64,000 nucleotides of DNA. It comes from Eublepharis macularius. Its lineage: Eukaryota > Chordata > Lepidosauria > Squamata > Eublepharidae. The position numbers were made by a program, and so were the translations under genes. A model generated the notes under the pieces. It was given only the letters and a program-made list of their open reading frames with translations. It did not search any database and was not told the origin of the DNA. Below are positions 9,791 through 21,198 of the stretch, in pieces; within the stretch, counting starts at the first letter, position 1; every line of letters begins with the position of its first letter. The DNA lies in NCBI RefSeq assembly GCF_028583425.1, contig NC_072799.1, positions 88,708,217 through 88,772,216 on the forward strand. The letters are read 5' to 3'.

Positions 9791-10269
9791 TAGGGTTGCC
9801 AGTCCCCCGCTGGGGACAGGGGATCCCCCGTTCTCATCCTCCACTCCCTGCCCTCACTTACCTGGCCAGCAGGGGAGGCAGGGGACTCCCAGGGGAGCAC
9901 TCCTGAGCAGTGCAATGCACTCCCATGGGCCCAATCTGGGCTGATTTGGGCCCAATCCAAGCTGACTTGCGCCCAATCTGGGCTGATCCAGACCTGAGCT
10001 GGGGTGAATTGGGCCTGAATCGGCCCACTGCGGAACACTGGAACATTCACACATTCTGCAGCAGACCATTCCAGGCTGATTTGGGCCCCCCACAGAGCAC
10101 AGGAGTGCTCCCAGGGGCAGCCGCACCCCATGCGATGACATCACTTCCCGGAAGTGATGTCATCATGCAGGCCTGGGAGCGTCCGCACACTTTGCGAATC
10201 TCCAACAGAGCAGGTAGGTGCCGGAGGCCCCACCTCCAACTGGGAGGACAGGGGGACCTGGCAACCATA
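9791..10269. mobile_element. hAT-type MITE (TAGGGTTGCCAG ends) with palindromic core
   Basis: Left end TAGGGTTGCCAGTCCCCC and right end GGGGGACCTGGCAACCATA are inverted. Flanks TCTGAGAC (9783-9790) and CCTGAGAC (10270-10277) match at 7 of 8. Inside are about four direct copies of a GGGCCCAATCTGGGCTGAT-like unit (9935-10095) and a 31-bp palindrome at 10134-10164 containing TGACATCA on both arms. A long + strand open frame runs through it, but it spans unrelated repeats and is not a gene. Confidence 0.7.
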
Positions 10270-10277
10270 CCTGAGAC

Positions 10278-11112
10278 TGAAGGAATCTCTGTTACATATT
10301 GTAATTATACATCACTCGGCTTGCAATTGCACCAGAGAGGGTCACCCAGAGCAAAAACTGCAAATGGGATTATCACAGCTCAACACTTGTGCCTTGAGGA
10401 GATCCTACAAGACTTCACAAGAGATTTGAGCTTTACTGCCCAGGAACAGACCAGTAAATTATTCCCTCAGATGGAGATGAGTTTAGCCAGAACTTGTATC
10501 TGCTACATTGTGGGAGGTGAGAAAGGAGGAGAGACACCCCCCCCCCCGCTCTTGCTCTTGCTCTTGCTGGGCAACCTCCCCGGACCCGATCCAGCTTCGG
10601 CCTCCCCATGCTCCCCCCCTCGCCATTACCACTTCACTTTCCCAGTGGGGACTGGGAATGGGGGATGGCCTACATTGGCCTCATGGTGTCCAGGCTATCT
10701 CATTGGGGTGAGAGTCCTGCCTCCAGAAGGCTTGGGAAGCAGATGTGTGTATGTGGCTTGCCTGCAGGGCGGCTTCCCTGGGTGCTCTGGCCGGACACAG
10801 CTTCTGTCACTCCAGGGATGGAGGCTTGCTTCTTGGCAGCCTCCCCATGCTACCCCCTTTGCTGTTGCCACTTTACCTCCCCAGCTAAGGTGGTGTGCAG
10901 GTGGGGGCAGACCTCATCCGAGCTCCATGATGCGTGGGCCCAGGGCTGCCTCGCTGCGGGTGGGCGCTCTGCTGCTGTCGGGGCTCAGGGCTGGGTGGGG
11001 GTTAGGCCCGCCTGTACAAACAAACATACAAAAATCCAATCAAACAAGGTACCAACAAACCTGTACACATCTCAGCAGCCGTGGCCGTTGCCCCGAGACA
11101 CCCTCAGGACAC
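10278..11112. other. GC-rich intronic stretch with an imperfect duplication
   Basis: Much richer in G+C than its neighbours. Two imperfect copies of a unit beginning CCTCCCCATGCT lie near 10602 and 10843. Short poly-C and CTCTTG runs occur at 10538-10566. It could be a remnant of a LINE 5' region or a minisatellite; I cannot assign it. Confidence 0.4.
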
Positions 11113-11115
11113 CAA

Positions 11116-11317
11116 GGCCGTTTCCAGACGGCTTACCTGGCTCCGGAACGTTGCGCCATCTTGTGGGGAAAACGCGAAATATCGCGTTTTCTCGCGCGAG
11201 TTTTGCGCGACGTCATGCGACGTCGCGCAAAACTCGCGCGAGAAAACACGATATTTCGCGTTTTCCCCACAAGATGGCGCAACGTTCCGGAGCCAGGTAA
11301 GCCGTCTGGAAACGGCC
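11116..11317. mobile_element. Near-perfect palindromic Harbinger-like MITE
   Basis: A 202-bp palindrome starts GGCCGTTTCCAGACGGC and ends with its inverted form. It is flanked by the 3-bp direct repeat CAA (11113-11115 and 11318-11320). A 3-bp duplication and GGCC-type ends fit the PIF/Harbinger superfamily. The arms of about 95 bp are almost identical and very CpG-rich, with many CGCG words, which suggests a young insertion. Confidence 0.65.
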
Positions 11318-11320
11318 CAA

Positions 11321-13742
11321 ATTACGGCAATTTTCTGTAAATATCTGTGTTAAATTAAATTTTAAAAAGCAGGCAAGCTGTTACATTCTGCCGTTTAGAG
11401 GAAGCCCCCAAAGTAATGTCAAAATCACGAAGAGAAAACTGTTTGGAAGAGAACATACCAAAATTCTGTCATTACCTTGCCTTTAAACTGCCACGCAAGC
11501 ACAGTTTGTGTTTATTAAAAGAAAAGCTTTCATTTCCTTTCTTCACCAGCACCCTCACCCTTCTCCCTTTCCCCTTCCTTATTTGAGCATCTACGAGTTG
11601 TATCAGATCTATAATAACGTAAATAATAAGTGGTTCTAGGAAATCTTTGAAGAGAAACTTAAGACAGGATTTTGATCTCAACAGAGGAAGCTATCAGTTG
11701 CTTCCTTGTCATTTTTATGAAACCTAATGGGTGACAATTAACTTTTCAGTGTCACCCTTTCAAATCTGTTCAAATTTGTACCATACTGTTCCTCACAGAA
11801 CAGTACATAAACTACCCACATTAACTGCAACATAATATAGTTTTCAAACTTAGGTACAAAATCAAACACAGCTCTGACTTACAAAAAGGGTATTTCCTCT
11901 AAAAAAAAATGAATGGAAAAAATGAGCAGGGGATTAAAATCTCTTCTGTTGAAAAATGTTGCACAGAAGTGGAAATGAGATTCTTTCCAGTTTCTTTAAA
12001 TGTAGAAAAGCTCTCTTTATCTAAGATAGATTTACCACACTATGCTGAGAGCCTTTTGTGAGATATACATAGAACCCTCGCACAGCTAAATTTCAACATT
12101 CACTTCAGCAGAGGAAGAATATCTCCATATTCTTCTCCTCATGCAAAGCCGATTCCACTCCAGAAGAAATTCAGTGGCACATTTATGATTATATCCATTG
12201 TGGAACTGCAGTCAATTAGATCATAGGATATTGTGAACTCTAGGAAATTGCAGCCCACTTTTGAAAGACACTTCTGATGTTGCAGGCATTGTTGTGTCCT
12301 TTGTGTCCTGAGGTTGTCCCTGGAACCTGCAATCTGGAATCTACAAACAATTGTTTGAAAAGTTTGGCAGATGCTACACAGGCAAGAACAAATCTGCCTA
12401 CGGGTTCCATTGACTTTATAGTGGAGTTGTCATGTCTGTTAAATTGAGGGGTTCAAGTGATTGTGCACCCAAAGATGTGTGGTATGATGCCAGTGTGACT
12501 GAGCCCCTCTGCCTTTATAACATTTCCATGTGGTCATTCAGGAAATGTACTTTCCCACAATGAAATAGGGAACACTGTGCATGAACAAGCAATAAAGAAA
12601 TACACCTTGCAACAATTTCTACTATTGCATAGGTACAAAATGTTTCTGCCATGTTTGCAGGAAAGGATTCAAAGTGTATCCATAAACTTTTGATTTGCAA
12701 GGCACTTTTCCCCTACGTGACCTTGTGTACATGGAGAACATTAATACAAACAATCAATGTGCAATACATTTAGAATTAAAGTCCCTGTGTTATATAACCC
12801 AGCCACCACTTCATTAAGCTGATGTTGTTGTTTTTCAGTCTTTTGTTTACAGTTAATAAAACGAAAAGTGTTATGGATTTGTCTATGCAAATGTTAGTTT
12901 AGGTACGGGATTTCTAATCCCTTAGTTCTTTTCAAATATTTGGTACCTTCTGTTTCTGGCCTTATATGTGGGCAATCCTACTATTGTGATAAGCACGTGA
13001 AGAAACAGACTTACAAGCCCCATTCCTTCTGGTTCCTGGGAAGGCGGAAAACCCTGCAGCCATCCCAAGTCTTCACTCAGCAATGCCAACCTCTTTCCCT
13101 CACTTCTGTACAGGGAAGAGTTCCAAAATTCAAACTGGGCAGTACTGCCACCATCAGAAAATCAGATAATATCTCTTACTGGGCGGATTTTCACACACAG
13201 CACTCCATTCCTGTGTTTAGAGGTTCCACGTAGTTTCCACAACTCCCACTACATTCCCTTCAGGCGAGTACAGCGATGATCAATTGCACATGTGGACATT
13301 TAAGCTATTGCACTGAATAGATGGTGAGATTTACCTGCTGTCCTTCCCCATTACTATGTTTTAGACAGCAAGGCCAAGTAGGCATGGTGTTTTTACACAG
13401 ATTAGATTTCATGCATTCAAAATCGTAGAAAGTTTAATAAACAAAAAAGTTCCATACAGTCTATTCAAGCATCTGTTGACTCTGAGCAAGGATAAAAAGA
13501 AAAGGTGAAACACGCAATCCTAGATGACGTTTAATTAGGACAGGCTGGTAGTTCTTAAAGTTGCAGCAGATAAAAGTCCATCATTGCCTTAGTTCTCAGA
13601 GTTGGGAATTCTCCATATTTCCTTTGCCTTGTGGGCAAGACAGAGTCCCTAGTTAAATACTTGTGCCCATCCCAGGAAAAGAACAAGATGGAAGACACTT
13701 TGTTTCCTGTGGGAATTTATATTCTCCCTTTGGGGTCGTTCT
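11321..13742. other. LNX1 intron, nothing recognised
   Basis: About 2.4 kb of AT-rich, unique-looking sequence. I checked both strands for PDZ or RING exons and saw none. Confidence 0.4.
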
Positions 13743-13745
13743 TCC

Positions 13746-13882
13746 TAGAATCATAGAATCATAGAGTTGGAAGGGGCCATACAGACCATCTAGTCCAACC
13801 CCCTGCCCAGTGCAGGATCAGCCTAAAGCATCTCTGACAAGTATTCATCCAGCCTCTTCTTGAAAACTGCCTGCTTCAAGAG
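13746..13882 (-). mobile_element. CR1 LINE 3' end fragment
   Basis: Reverse-oriented CR1 terminus with two AATCATAG-type terminal octamers, then GTTGGAAGG and CATCTAGTCCAACCCC, then a longer stretch into the CR1 3' UTR and end of the coding region (CAGCCTCTTCTTGAAAA). Truncated at 5'. Confidence 0.85.
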
Positions 13883-14734
13883 AAGGAAAAAGTTATCTAG
13901 CTATTTGATTTTCCACAACTCTGTCCCTTGAGATGTGACATTCTAGCAAGGTGTGAGATGGCAAACTCTTTGGCATTCCTCTGGCCTGCAATTTGCTTGA
14001 TTAAGAGCTTGAGTGTTCTGTATTTGGGAGATGGCTGCATCATTCTCAGTATTTGTCCTCTCTGCTAGCTATTGTCAGTCTATGGAGTTCAAGTCACTCT
14101 GATTTCATCTCCCACCCCTTGCAGCAAGAAATCCAAGGTCTCTTGAATCAAAGGTTATTTATTGAGAGAGTATATATTCAAAGTACAAGTGTCCATAGGT
14201 AATCCAAAGGCTAGGATAGCTTCTGGCTGTACACAAAGCCCTTGTTGAGAATGACGTGTTAATGGCTTGTTACAGCATATCAAACCCTCCAGTCCATCCC
14301 ACCCACCCACCCTGTCTGCCCTGTTAGTATAGAAGCTGGGGATGTGAAAGCAACTGCTCCAAGGTCGCTGCGGCGAGCCATCTCAGATAAGACAGTCTTG
14401 GGAACCAAAGCTGCTCCTGTGAACCTGCACTCAAAAACAACACTGGAAAAGTACAGCAAGTGAGAAAGCAAGATGGAAGTGCTGTGGGTCACCCTCCTGA
14501 CAGCTGCAGATTTTCCAAGAGGGCCCAGTGACATGGATGTTGTGTAACCCAATGGCTGGTTTACAGGGGTGCATTCTAGGGTAGAGGGAGCTTGTCCACA
14601 AAGGGCAATGGCACTATAGACAAGTGCCATTACTGCCCACCATATTTAAGCAACTTATGTATGAATTGAGAGTAGTTCATTCATAACTGGTTATGCCCTG
14701 CAGCCCTCTGATGTTTGCTTTTTGATCTCCACAG
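13883..14734. other. LNX1 intron just upstream of a PDZ3 exon
   Basis: Contains no recognised repeat. It ends in a pyrimidine-rich run and the acceptor CTCCACAG used by the next exon. Confidence 0.5.
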
Positions 14735-14915
14735 GCTGCCCTCCATGCAGTCACCAGTCGTGAAAAAGTGGTGGTTGTCCAAAAGGATAACGTGGAGTCC
14801 CTGGGAATGACCGTGGCAGGTGGTGCCTGCTCCCACAGGGAGTGGGATTTGCCTATTTACGTAATAAGTGTTGAACAGGGTGGAGTCATCAGCAGAGACG
14901 GCAGAATCAAAACAG
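14735..14915 (+). CDS. LNX1 exon: first half of PDZ3
   Basis: LNX1 is a RING-type E3 ubiquitin ligase with four PDZ domains that targets Numb and scaffolds membrane proteins. This 181-bp exon follows acceptor CTCCACAG and ends at donor CAG|GTAACA. It reads [18 protein letters not shown] and continues with the carboxylate-binding loop SLGMTVAGG, then [14 protein letters not shown] and [13 protein letters not shown]. These are the residues of LNX1 PDZ3 in other vertebrates. One extra Cys follows AGGA in the loop region. It starts in phase 0 and ends one base into a Gly codon that the exon at 20189 completes. Upstream exons (RING, PDZ1, PDZ2) are not in the window, so the preceding intron exceeds 14.7 kb. 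Confidence 0.92.
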
Positions 14916-17030
14916 GTAACACCAGCAGGGTTTGGGAGTTTAAAAAGCAAAATGTGGAAATTAAAACAATGATCCAGTCTTTGTGAACTATACCAATAAA
15001 CATTGTGCTATATTTGTTTAAGTTATCCTGGTGGTAACAGTTGCCTCGTCTCTTATCACATTGGCTAAATTAGACGTGGAGAGATCTCAAAGGAGAGGTA
15101 ACTGCAAAGCCAAACACCAGTCACAGTCTTTCAGTTCTAAGTTCCCAAGAAAGAGTAGTAACCAGTTCTAAGTTATGAATGTACACAAAACAATTGCAGA
15201 TAAGAAGGCTGTTCGCACACTCCCCTCCCTCTGCCCCAGTAGCTTGCCAATCTGGCATTTTTTATATTGCCAATATTTTATAAAATTGCAAGGTGTTTTA
15301 AAGTGAAAGGAACATACTACTTTGGGGGAAATTATTACTATTGGCTTCAGCTCAAAGCTGCACACCAGCTGCTGCATTCATGGAGTCCTAGCACATGCAA
15401 CAACCTTTGATAGAGTCAGAACAAATAGCCAGTCAGCCCAAATTATGGGGGCTGCCTGCAACAGGTCTTTTGTTCTGCAGCATTTGGAAGATTGCTTCCT
15501 CATACCGATGGATCTAGTTCATTTTCATACAGGAGGCATAAATCACCTTCGAACCTCTCTCCTGCTATGTGCAGTTATATCTACTGTGGAAAGCAAGCAG
15601 AGAAATATTTACAATACAAATAATCCTTCTGGCCAGTGGAGGTTTTTCATTCACATTAAAACCCTGTTGAAGCAGAAAACACACAAGCTTTAAATGTGAA
15701 AACACAGACTCAGAAGACACATTCAGAGAAGCCTGAAAAGGACCTCCATCCAAATGCTATAAAATGTTCCTGGAATTTGAAAATTAGGTGGATTTATATA
15801 AGGAAAGCGTGGGAGAGTTTTAGAAAAACCCTTTCCCTCTGGAGACTTGGCACTGTTGTGGTGTTTGTGCTGTGTTTGAACCTGAAAGATGGTTTTTGTA
15901 AAGTTTTTAAAAAAATCAGTAACAACTCCTCGTATTTTAGACTACAATGTTAATATTGATTTTTTCCATATGAATTGTGGTCAAAGAATTGTGGTCTGAA
16001 ATCATAAACCAGAGTGAGGAGTCAGCTGGTCATAGATTCCTTTCTGAACCGCATCATTTGAAAGATGCTGTAAGAATGTTCAGATAGAGCTTTAATAGCA
16101 AATATGTTAATGAGCTGCTCCGCTTATACAGAAACAGCCCTCTGACTCACCTCCTGCAGTATGATTTAGAGACTACAGACAACAGATTGATGTTTTCAAG
16201 GGAAATGAGCATCCCCCCCCCCCCGCCCCGCATTACTGGAATGTATTACCATACATTCTGAAATATTGCATCATATTTCTATACATAAAATGCTTTGAGA
16301 ATTCACTGAGTCCATATTCTTTCAGCTCATAAATCAGTGAGTGTCCAGGGCTAAAGGTCGATTTACGTGATACAAACTCCTTGTGTCTGCCATATGGCTG
16401 CCACAAGGACTTTCGGTCAGACGTGCACTGGGAATTTCCCCAGGGAACTTAATTTCAAGGCACACTCTGAGCCAATTTGGATGAAAACCATGCCTTAGGG
16501 GAGAAAGGAGTTAAGCCTCCTCCACCATACCATTGTCCAGATCTGAAACAACATCAAGGAGCTACTATTTGCCCTGTTGGAAATGTACGTGTAACCATCA
16601 GTGTGTGCATGTGTCCCAACAGGGCACTTCAGCTTGAGCAAATGGGTGGCAGAAGCCCATTGCCACTGTACGTTGTGGTACAGGCATATGCGCTCCTGAG
16701 ATTTTTCCCAGTGGGGAACTCCCAGAACATGTCAGCTGAATGCCCATGCGGGGATATCTGAACACGTAACAGGAATATGCTGTTGTATTCTGTTTGAAAT
16801 GTTTTCATCAGACAAGTACAAAATTGAGGATGAGATTTCTGTGCCTAGGTCTCCCATCTCTGACTACAATCAGCACAGCTGTCGAATATTCTGGTCTGGT
16901 CCCACAAAATGTAAACTCTAACCTTTGAAAACCTTATCATGCTTAATGCAATAGAAAAACGTTGTTTGCTGCAGCTGACCCTGAACAATGCAGCAATTAC
17001 CCAGTTCCTGTCATATGTTGTTCACGCAGC
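14916..17030. other. LNX1 intron, nothing recognised
   Basis: Mostly unique-looking. A poly-C run sits at 16205-16220. The part at 16480-16600 resembles other old dispersed stretches in the window. No exon is seen. Confidence 0.4.
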
Positions 17031-17036
17031 AAGATT

Positions 17037-17190
17037 TGAGTCCAGTAACACCTTGATGACCAACACGTTTTTCAGGATATAAGCTTTTGAGAGTCAAAGC
17101 TCCCTCTGTCAGATACAAGTAAGAATAGAGATCACTGAGTCTATTTCCCAGCCAGAAAGTGGGAGGGGTGCTGTAAGGAAGGACAAAGGT
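17037..17190 (-). mobile_element. Old Penelope-like 3' end fragment
   Basis: Read on the - strand it has a decayed CTGA...hairpin...AAAAGCTTAT block followed by GTTGGTCATCAAGGTGTTACTGG-type sequence. This is the same architecture as the younger copies at 24636, 26325 and 44115. It has lost much similarity and is probably the oldest copy here. Assignment to Penelope-like elements rests on this architecture and is an inference. Confidence 0.4.
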
Positions 17191-17488
17191 ACAACGGTAC
17201 AATGCTGTTTAGAGCAGAAATTAGCATCTGTAGAAATTAGTATCTGTTGTTCACACATCCTACAATATGTATCATTCTTTATGTGCTCCCTTGTGTTATG
17301 ATTTTGTGGTTTTGTAATGTATGTATACGCAGCACATTTTACTACATGAATATGTTTTAATTTAAATATGTATCACATATTGGATATCCTATCTTGGATA
17401 TATATGTAGTTCTTTATAATAGTGTCTAGTGTGGTGCTCTATAACATTTTGGATTTTGGTATCAGGTAAAATGACGAAACTTCTTTAT

Positions 17489-17732
17489 CAGTAGAAAAGA
17501 GCAAGAGTCCATTAGCACCGATAAGACTAACAAAATTTGTGGTAGGGAATGAGCTTTCATGAGCCACAGATCACTTTTTCAGATACCTTCATGTATCTGT
17601 CTTCAGGTATCTGAAGAAGTGAGCTGTAGCTCACAAAAGCTCATCCCCTACCACAAATTTTGTTAGTCTTATAGGTGCTAATGGACTCTTGCTCTTTTCC
17701 ACTAATGCGGCTACCTATCTTGATCTATCACA
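17489..17732. mobile_element. Palindromic Penelope-like insertion
   Basis: Two inverted copies of the same 3' terminal sequence face each other (arms about 17493-17583 and 17620-17703). The right copy continues to a CTAATGCGGCTACC-type end. A 12-bp target duplication AAACTTCTTTAT lies at 17477-17488 and 17733-17744. The right arm contains CTGAAGA, then a GTGAGC/GCTCAC hairpin, then AAAAGC, a decayed hammerhead-like core. The layout (inverted partial copy plus forward copy) is known for Penelope-like elements. Confidence 0.6.
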
Positions 17733-17744
17733 AAACTTCTTTAT

Positions 17745-18367
17745 GCTTCTTTGAAAGGTGTATGCCTGTGTATTGTGTTGTGATAACCCGTTCTGATTGA
17801 TATTTTAAGCTTTTTATGATGTCATCAAGGTGGCCAAAGCTAATTTTCCCTCCTTTTTCTAATTTGAGCTATAACTCGTGAACCAAGTGAACCAATTTTT
17901 AAAGCACTGTTGGAAAGTTGCAGCCTCATGCAAACACTTGGCTTTGCTGTGATTTGAAGGGCATTAAGCAGCATAATTGATTTCCATTCCATTCTGTTCT
18001 GCTGGACAAACATCCCAACAATTCTTCATAGCATTCTTTTCAGAAGGAAATTTCCAGGATTTACCTTTGAAAAAGATCTGGAAAAATCTGGGCGTCTCTT
18101 CCCCTGACCCCTGCTCCTAAACATTTTATCAGTGGCCACAAATTTGATTCTGGTTTTTAGAAGTTTTCCATCCTTGTATCTGGACTCAATTATATGTTCA
18201 GATTCCAGGTCTGTGCTCAGCACTATCTATGTCCAAAGGGGAGCCACTGTCTAAACAAATGCAAGCAAGATATCTTCTTCCCTATTTGGTGACCAATTTA
18301 ATTTGTACCTTGTTCCAAATGCCACAAGGAGATATTCACAAGAGCAGTACCATGTGTTTCAGCATAC
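17745..18367. other. Intron, nothing recognised
   Basis: No exon or assignable repeat. Confidence 0.35.
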
Positions 18368-18785
18368 TGGTGCTGGAAAGAGCCCTCAAGTCATAGCTGA
18401 CTTATGGCGACCCCTGGTGGAGTTTTCATGGCAACAGACTGAGGTGGTTTGCCATTGCCTGCCTCTGCAACCCTGATTTTCATTGGAGGTCTCTCATCCA
18501 ATTACTAACCAAGGGCATCCCTGCTTAGCTTCCCTGATGAGATCAGGATCACCTGGGCTTATCTATGAATGAAATGAAATTCTGCCCTCAAGTCACAGCT
18601 GACTTATGGCGACCCCTGATGGGGTTTTCATGGCAAGAGACTAACAGACATGGTTTGCCATTGCCTGCCTCTGCAACCCTGGGCTTCCTTGGAGGTCTCC
18701 CATCCAATTATTAAGGCTGACCCTGCTTAGCTTCTGAGATCTGATAAGATCAGGCTCACCTGGACTATTCAGGTCAAGGCTTCAG
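18368..18785 (-). mobile_element. Two adjacent 5S rRNA-derived SINEs
   Basis: Two head-to-tail units, about 18368-18565 and 18566-18785, each with the antisense 5S block (CCATCCAATTA, CCCTGCTTAGCTT) and the GGTTTGCCATTGCC body. They are more diverged from each other than the units at 2020-2690. The tandem arrangement recurs, which hints that this SINE tends to occur as dimers. Confidence 0.7.
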
Positions 18786-19331
18786 CATATTACCAACACT
18801 TAAAACACAGTGTCTGTTTTCAGTGATTCTAGTATTTGATACCCTGTTCAAAATGACTTACTATTATTGCATAAAGTCAGAGTTCTGAAAAGTGGAGGGG
18901 AAGGGCAGAAAAATGTTTCCATTTTGGTGCAGGTTGTAAACATGTACAGTTATATAGTGATGTTTGTGGGGGTGGGATTAAAAATCACTCTCAGCTGATC
19001 AAGGGGATCTGCTGAGAGTTGGCTTTTGTCACACCCGCATCCCTTCCTGCAGGAAATATCTCCTGGGAGTGTTTATGATGCTCTTGTTCCCAAATCATCT
19101 TTGTACTTCAGCACGGCTAGAATCCACAGAAATTTTCCAGGGTGGGAGATCTTATCTCCTGCTCAGGGAACTTTGTTGTTTCATAGGCTTGCTGGGATGT
19201 GGTGATGTTCCCAGGGGACAGTGAGTCAGAAGTCTACTCCCAGCTCATCAGCCTTGCTCAGCTGTGAGTCGGCTTCTGAACAACTGAGCACCAACAGAAG
19301 ATCTATTCAGCAGCACCTTGACTTGTTCAGT
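18786..19331. other. Intron, nothing recognised
   Basis: No exon or assignable repeat. Confidence 0.35.
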
Positions 19332-19339
19332 GCTAGCAG

Positions 19340-19593
19340 CAGGGCTTTTTTTCAGGGGGAACACGGTGGAACGGAGTTCCGGAACCTCTTGAAAATGGTC
19401 ACATGGCTGGTGGCCCCGCCCCCTGATCTCCGGACAGAGGGGAGTTGAGATTGCCCTCTGCACCACTTGGCGCGGAGGGCAATCTCAGCTCTCCTCTGTC
19501 TGGAGATCAGGGGGTGGGGCCACCAGCCATGTGACCATTTTCAAGAGGTTCCAGAACTCCGTTCCACCGTGTTCCCCCTGAAAAAAAGCCCTG
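19340..19593. mobile_element. hAT-type MITE, copy 5 (two A-type arms)
   Basis: Terminal repeats as in copy 1. Flanks GCTAGCAG (19332-19339) and GCTAGCTG (19594-19601) match at 7 of 8. Unlike the others, both outer arms are type A (GGAACGGAGTTCC form), which makes it a nearly symmetrical hairpin of 254 bp. Confidence 0.82.
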
Positions 19594-19601
19594 GCTAGCT
19601 G

Positions 19602-20188
19602 AACATATTCACTATTAGCTCATGGTCTAATCCCGAGTGTTGAACATGGCAAAATTTTGAAATATAATTGTTACACTTTGCCTGTTGCATTTTTCCTATT
19701 GCTTCCTACGGAAACTGATTTTCCACAGTTCAGGAAGTAAGTACGTTTGCTTTACCTTCACGTTATTTGTTCCCATTTTATAGATAAGCAACTGAGGCAG
19801 AAAGTTATCGACATGTCAAAGACTACCACAGTTTTTCTGTGGCTGAACTGGAATTTGAATCCCCGTCTTCCAGACGTAGAAGCAACCGTCTATCCCTTTG
19901 AAAAACGTATTTTATTTCTAGCATCCATCATCCTTCCTGAAATGGGTTTTGGGCAGAGCATTACACACAAAACCCAAAAGAAATGTATAACTTTAACAAG
20001 TAGACTTTCTCTTTCTTACAACCAGAAATCATTTATGGAAGGGGCACCAGAGGGCAGCAATACTGCTCTGTGGGCTGCCTGCTGCTTGCATGCCGCCAGT
20101 CAACTAACAAGAGGCAGAGGCACAGATTTTCAACAAGAAACATTCTGTCCATTGCATATTGATTTTTTTTTCATTTCCTCTCCACCAG
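19602..20188. other. LNX1 intron ending at the PDZ3b acceptor
   Basis: An open frame runs from 19747 through the next exon, but the splice acceptor (a run of T and C, then CCACCAG) and protein similarity both begin the exon at 20189. The upstream part is intronic read-through. Confidence 0.6.
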
Positions 20189-20417
20189 GTGACATTCTGC
20201 TCAATGTAAACGGAACTGATCTGACGGGCGTCAGCCGCGGAGAAGCTGTAGCCCTTTTAAAAAACACCTCCTCATCTGTAACCCTTAAAGTTCTAGAACT
20301 GAAAGAGTGTGAGAGCCTGGTGGAGGAGAGTGACTGGTCCCTGCTCAGCGCCCATGTGAGCACCCCTGGTCCCAGTGAGTGGTCTCCTTCGTGGGTGATG
20401 TGGCTGGAGCTGCCACG
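20189..20417 (+). CDS. LNX1 exon: second half of PDZ3 and linker
   Basis: This 229-bp exon follows a strong pyrimidine tract and CCACCAG, and ends at donor CACG|GTAAGT. It completes the split Gly codon and reads [19 protein letters not shown], then [21 protein letters not shown] (the last strand and helix of PDZ3). A linker follows and ends [13 protein letters not shown], as in other LNX1 proteins. The linker between LELKE and WSPSW differs from mammals in sequence but is about the same length. It ends two bases into an Arg codon. Confidence 0.93.
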
Positions 20418-21195
20418 GTAAGTCAAAAAAGCCCTTCTGCGTATTCTGTGGGAAGAGGATGAAAGCTGCTTGCCCGGCTCTTGGTTGGATTCATTGCACT
20501 GACATTTTAATTAAATGCAAACTCAGTCACAGAATCTCATTTTAAATACCTCCTGCCTTCTTGCCACACAATCTCTACTTCCTTATGTTTATACACATAC
20601 ATATATGGAGAAAGGGCATCTAGCGCTGCTTTTAAGGAAGGAAAGCGAGATCCTGAACAAGCCCATTTTTGAAAGCATGTCTGATCATCACAGAATCAAG
20701 AGAAAACCCTGCATGGGTGCAGAAGTTCTTAGCGCACAGAGCTGCGGGAGGTGGCTGTCCTTGGACCACCCGGCCTCCCCCTAAGCTCCCATAGCTGCTG
20801 ATTCCACAGATGCTGCTGTGTTAGTTACATGCGCTTTAAAGTGTTTGACTTTGTCCAGATGTTCCAAAAGTGTGTGCATGAGGGAGGGGGGTCTACAAAC
20901 CCCCTCCCCCTTAGGCCTGCCCTATTAAAAAAAAAAACTTAATGGCCGGAAGCAGCTGTGTTGTAATTTTAGTAAAAATAATAAAAACCACAGAGTGCGT
21001 AGTTTGTCACCCACTCACACAGAGCACTTTAATGTTTCCATGGGACATAAATCTTGCCTCGTTGCAGCATTTCTCTGAACCTGAAGTTGTTTGCTTTTAG
21101 CTATTTGGCCACAGCTATCAAGCAATGACTTAAGACCTCTACTGCATCACCTGGAGATTTGGATAGCGAGATGTAGAGCTGGGTGTTGTATAAAC
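20418..21195. other. LNX1 intron, nothing recognised
   Basis: No exon is seen. A short C-rich and A-rich patch lies at 20885-20940. Confidence 0.35.
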
Positions 21196-21198
21196 TAT

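Noticed and set aside
9910-11340. 476-residue open frame on +
   Set aside because: It runs through a hAT MITE, a GC-rich stretch and a Harbinger-like palindrome, and its sequence has no domain. The length comes from GC richness.
19747-20188. N-terminal extension of the LNX1 PDZ3 exon
   Set aside because: It is intronic: a strong acceptor precedes 20189, and protein similarity to LNX1 starts exactly there.
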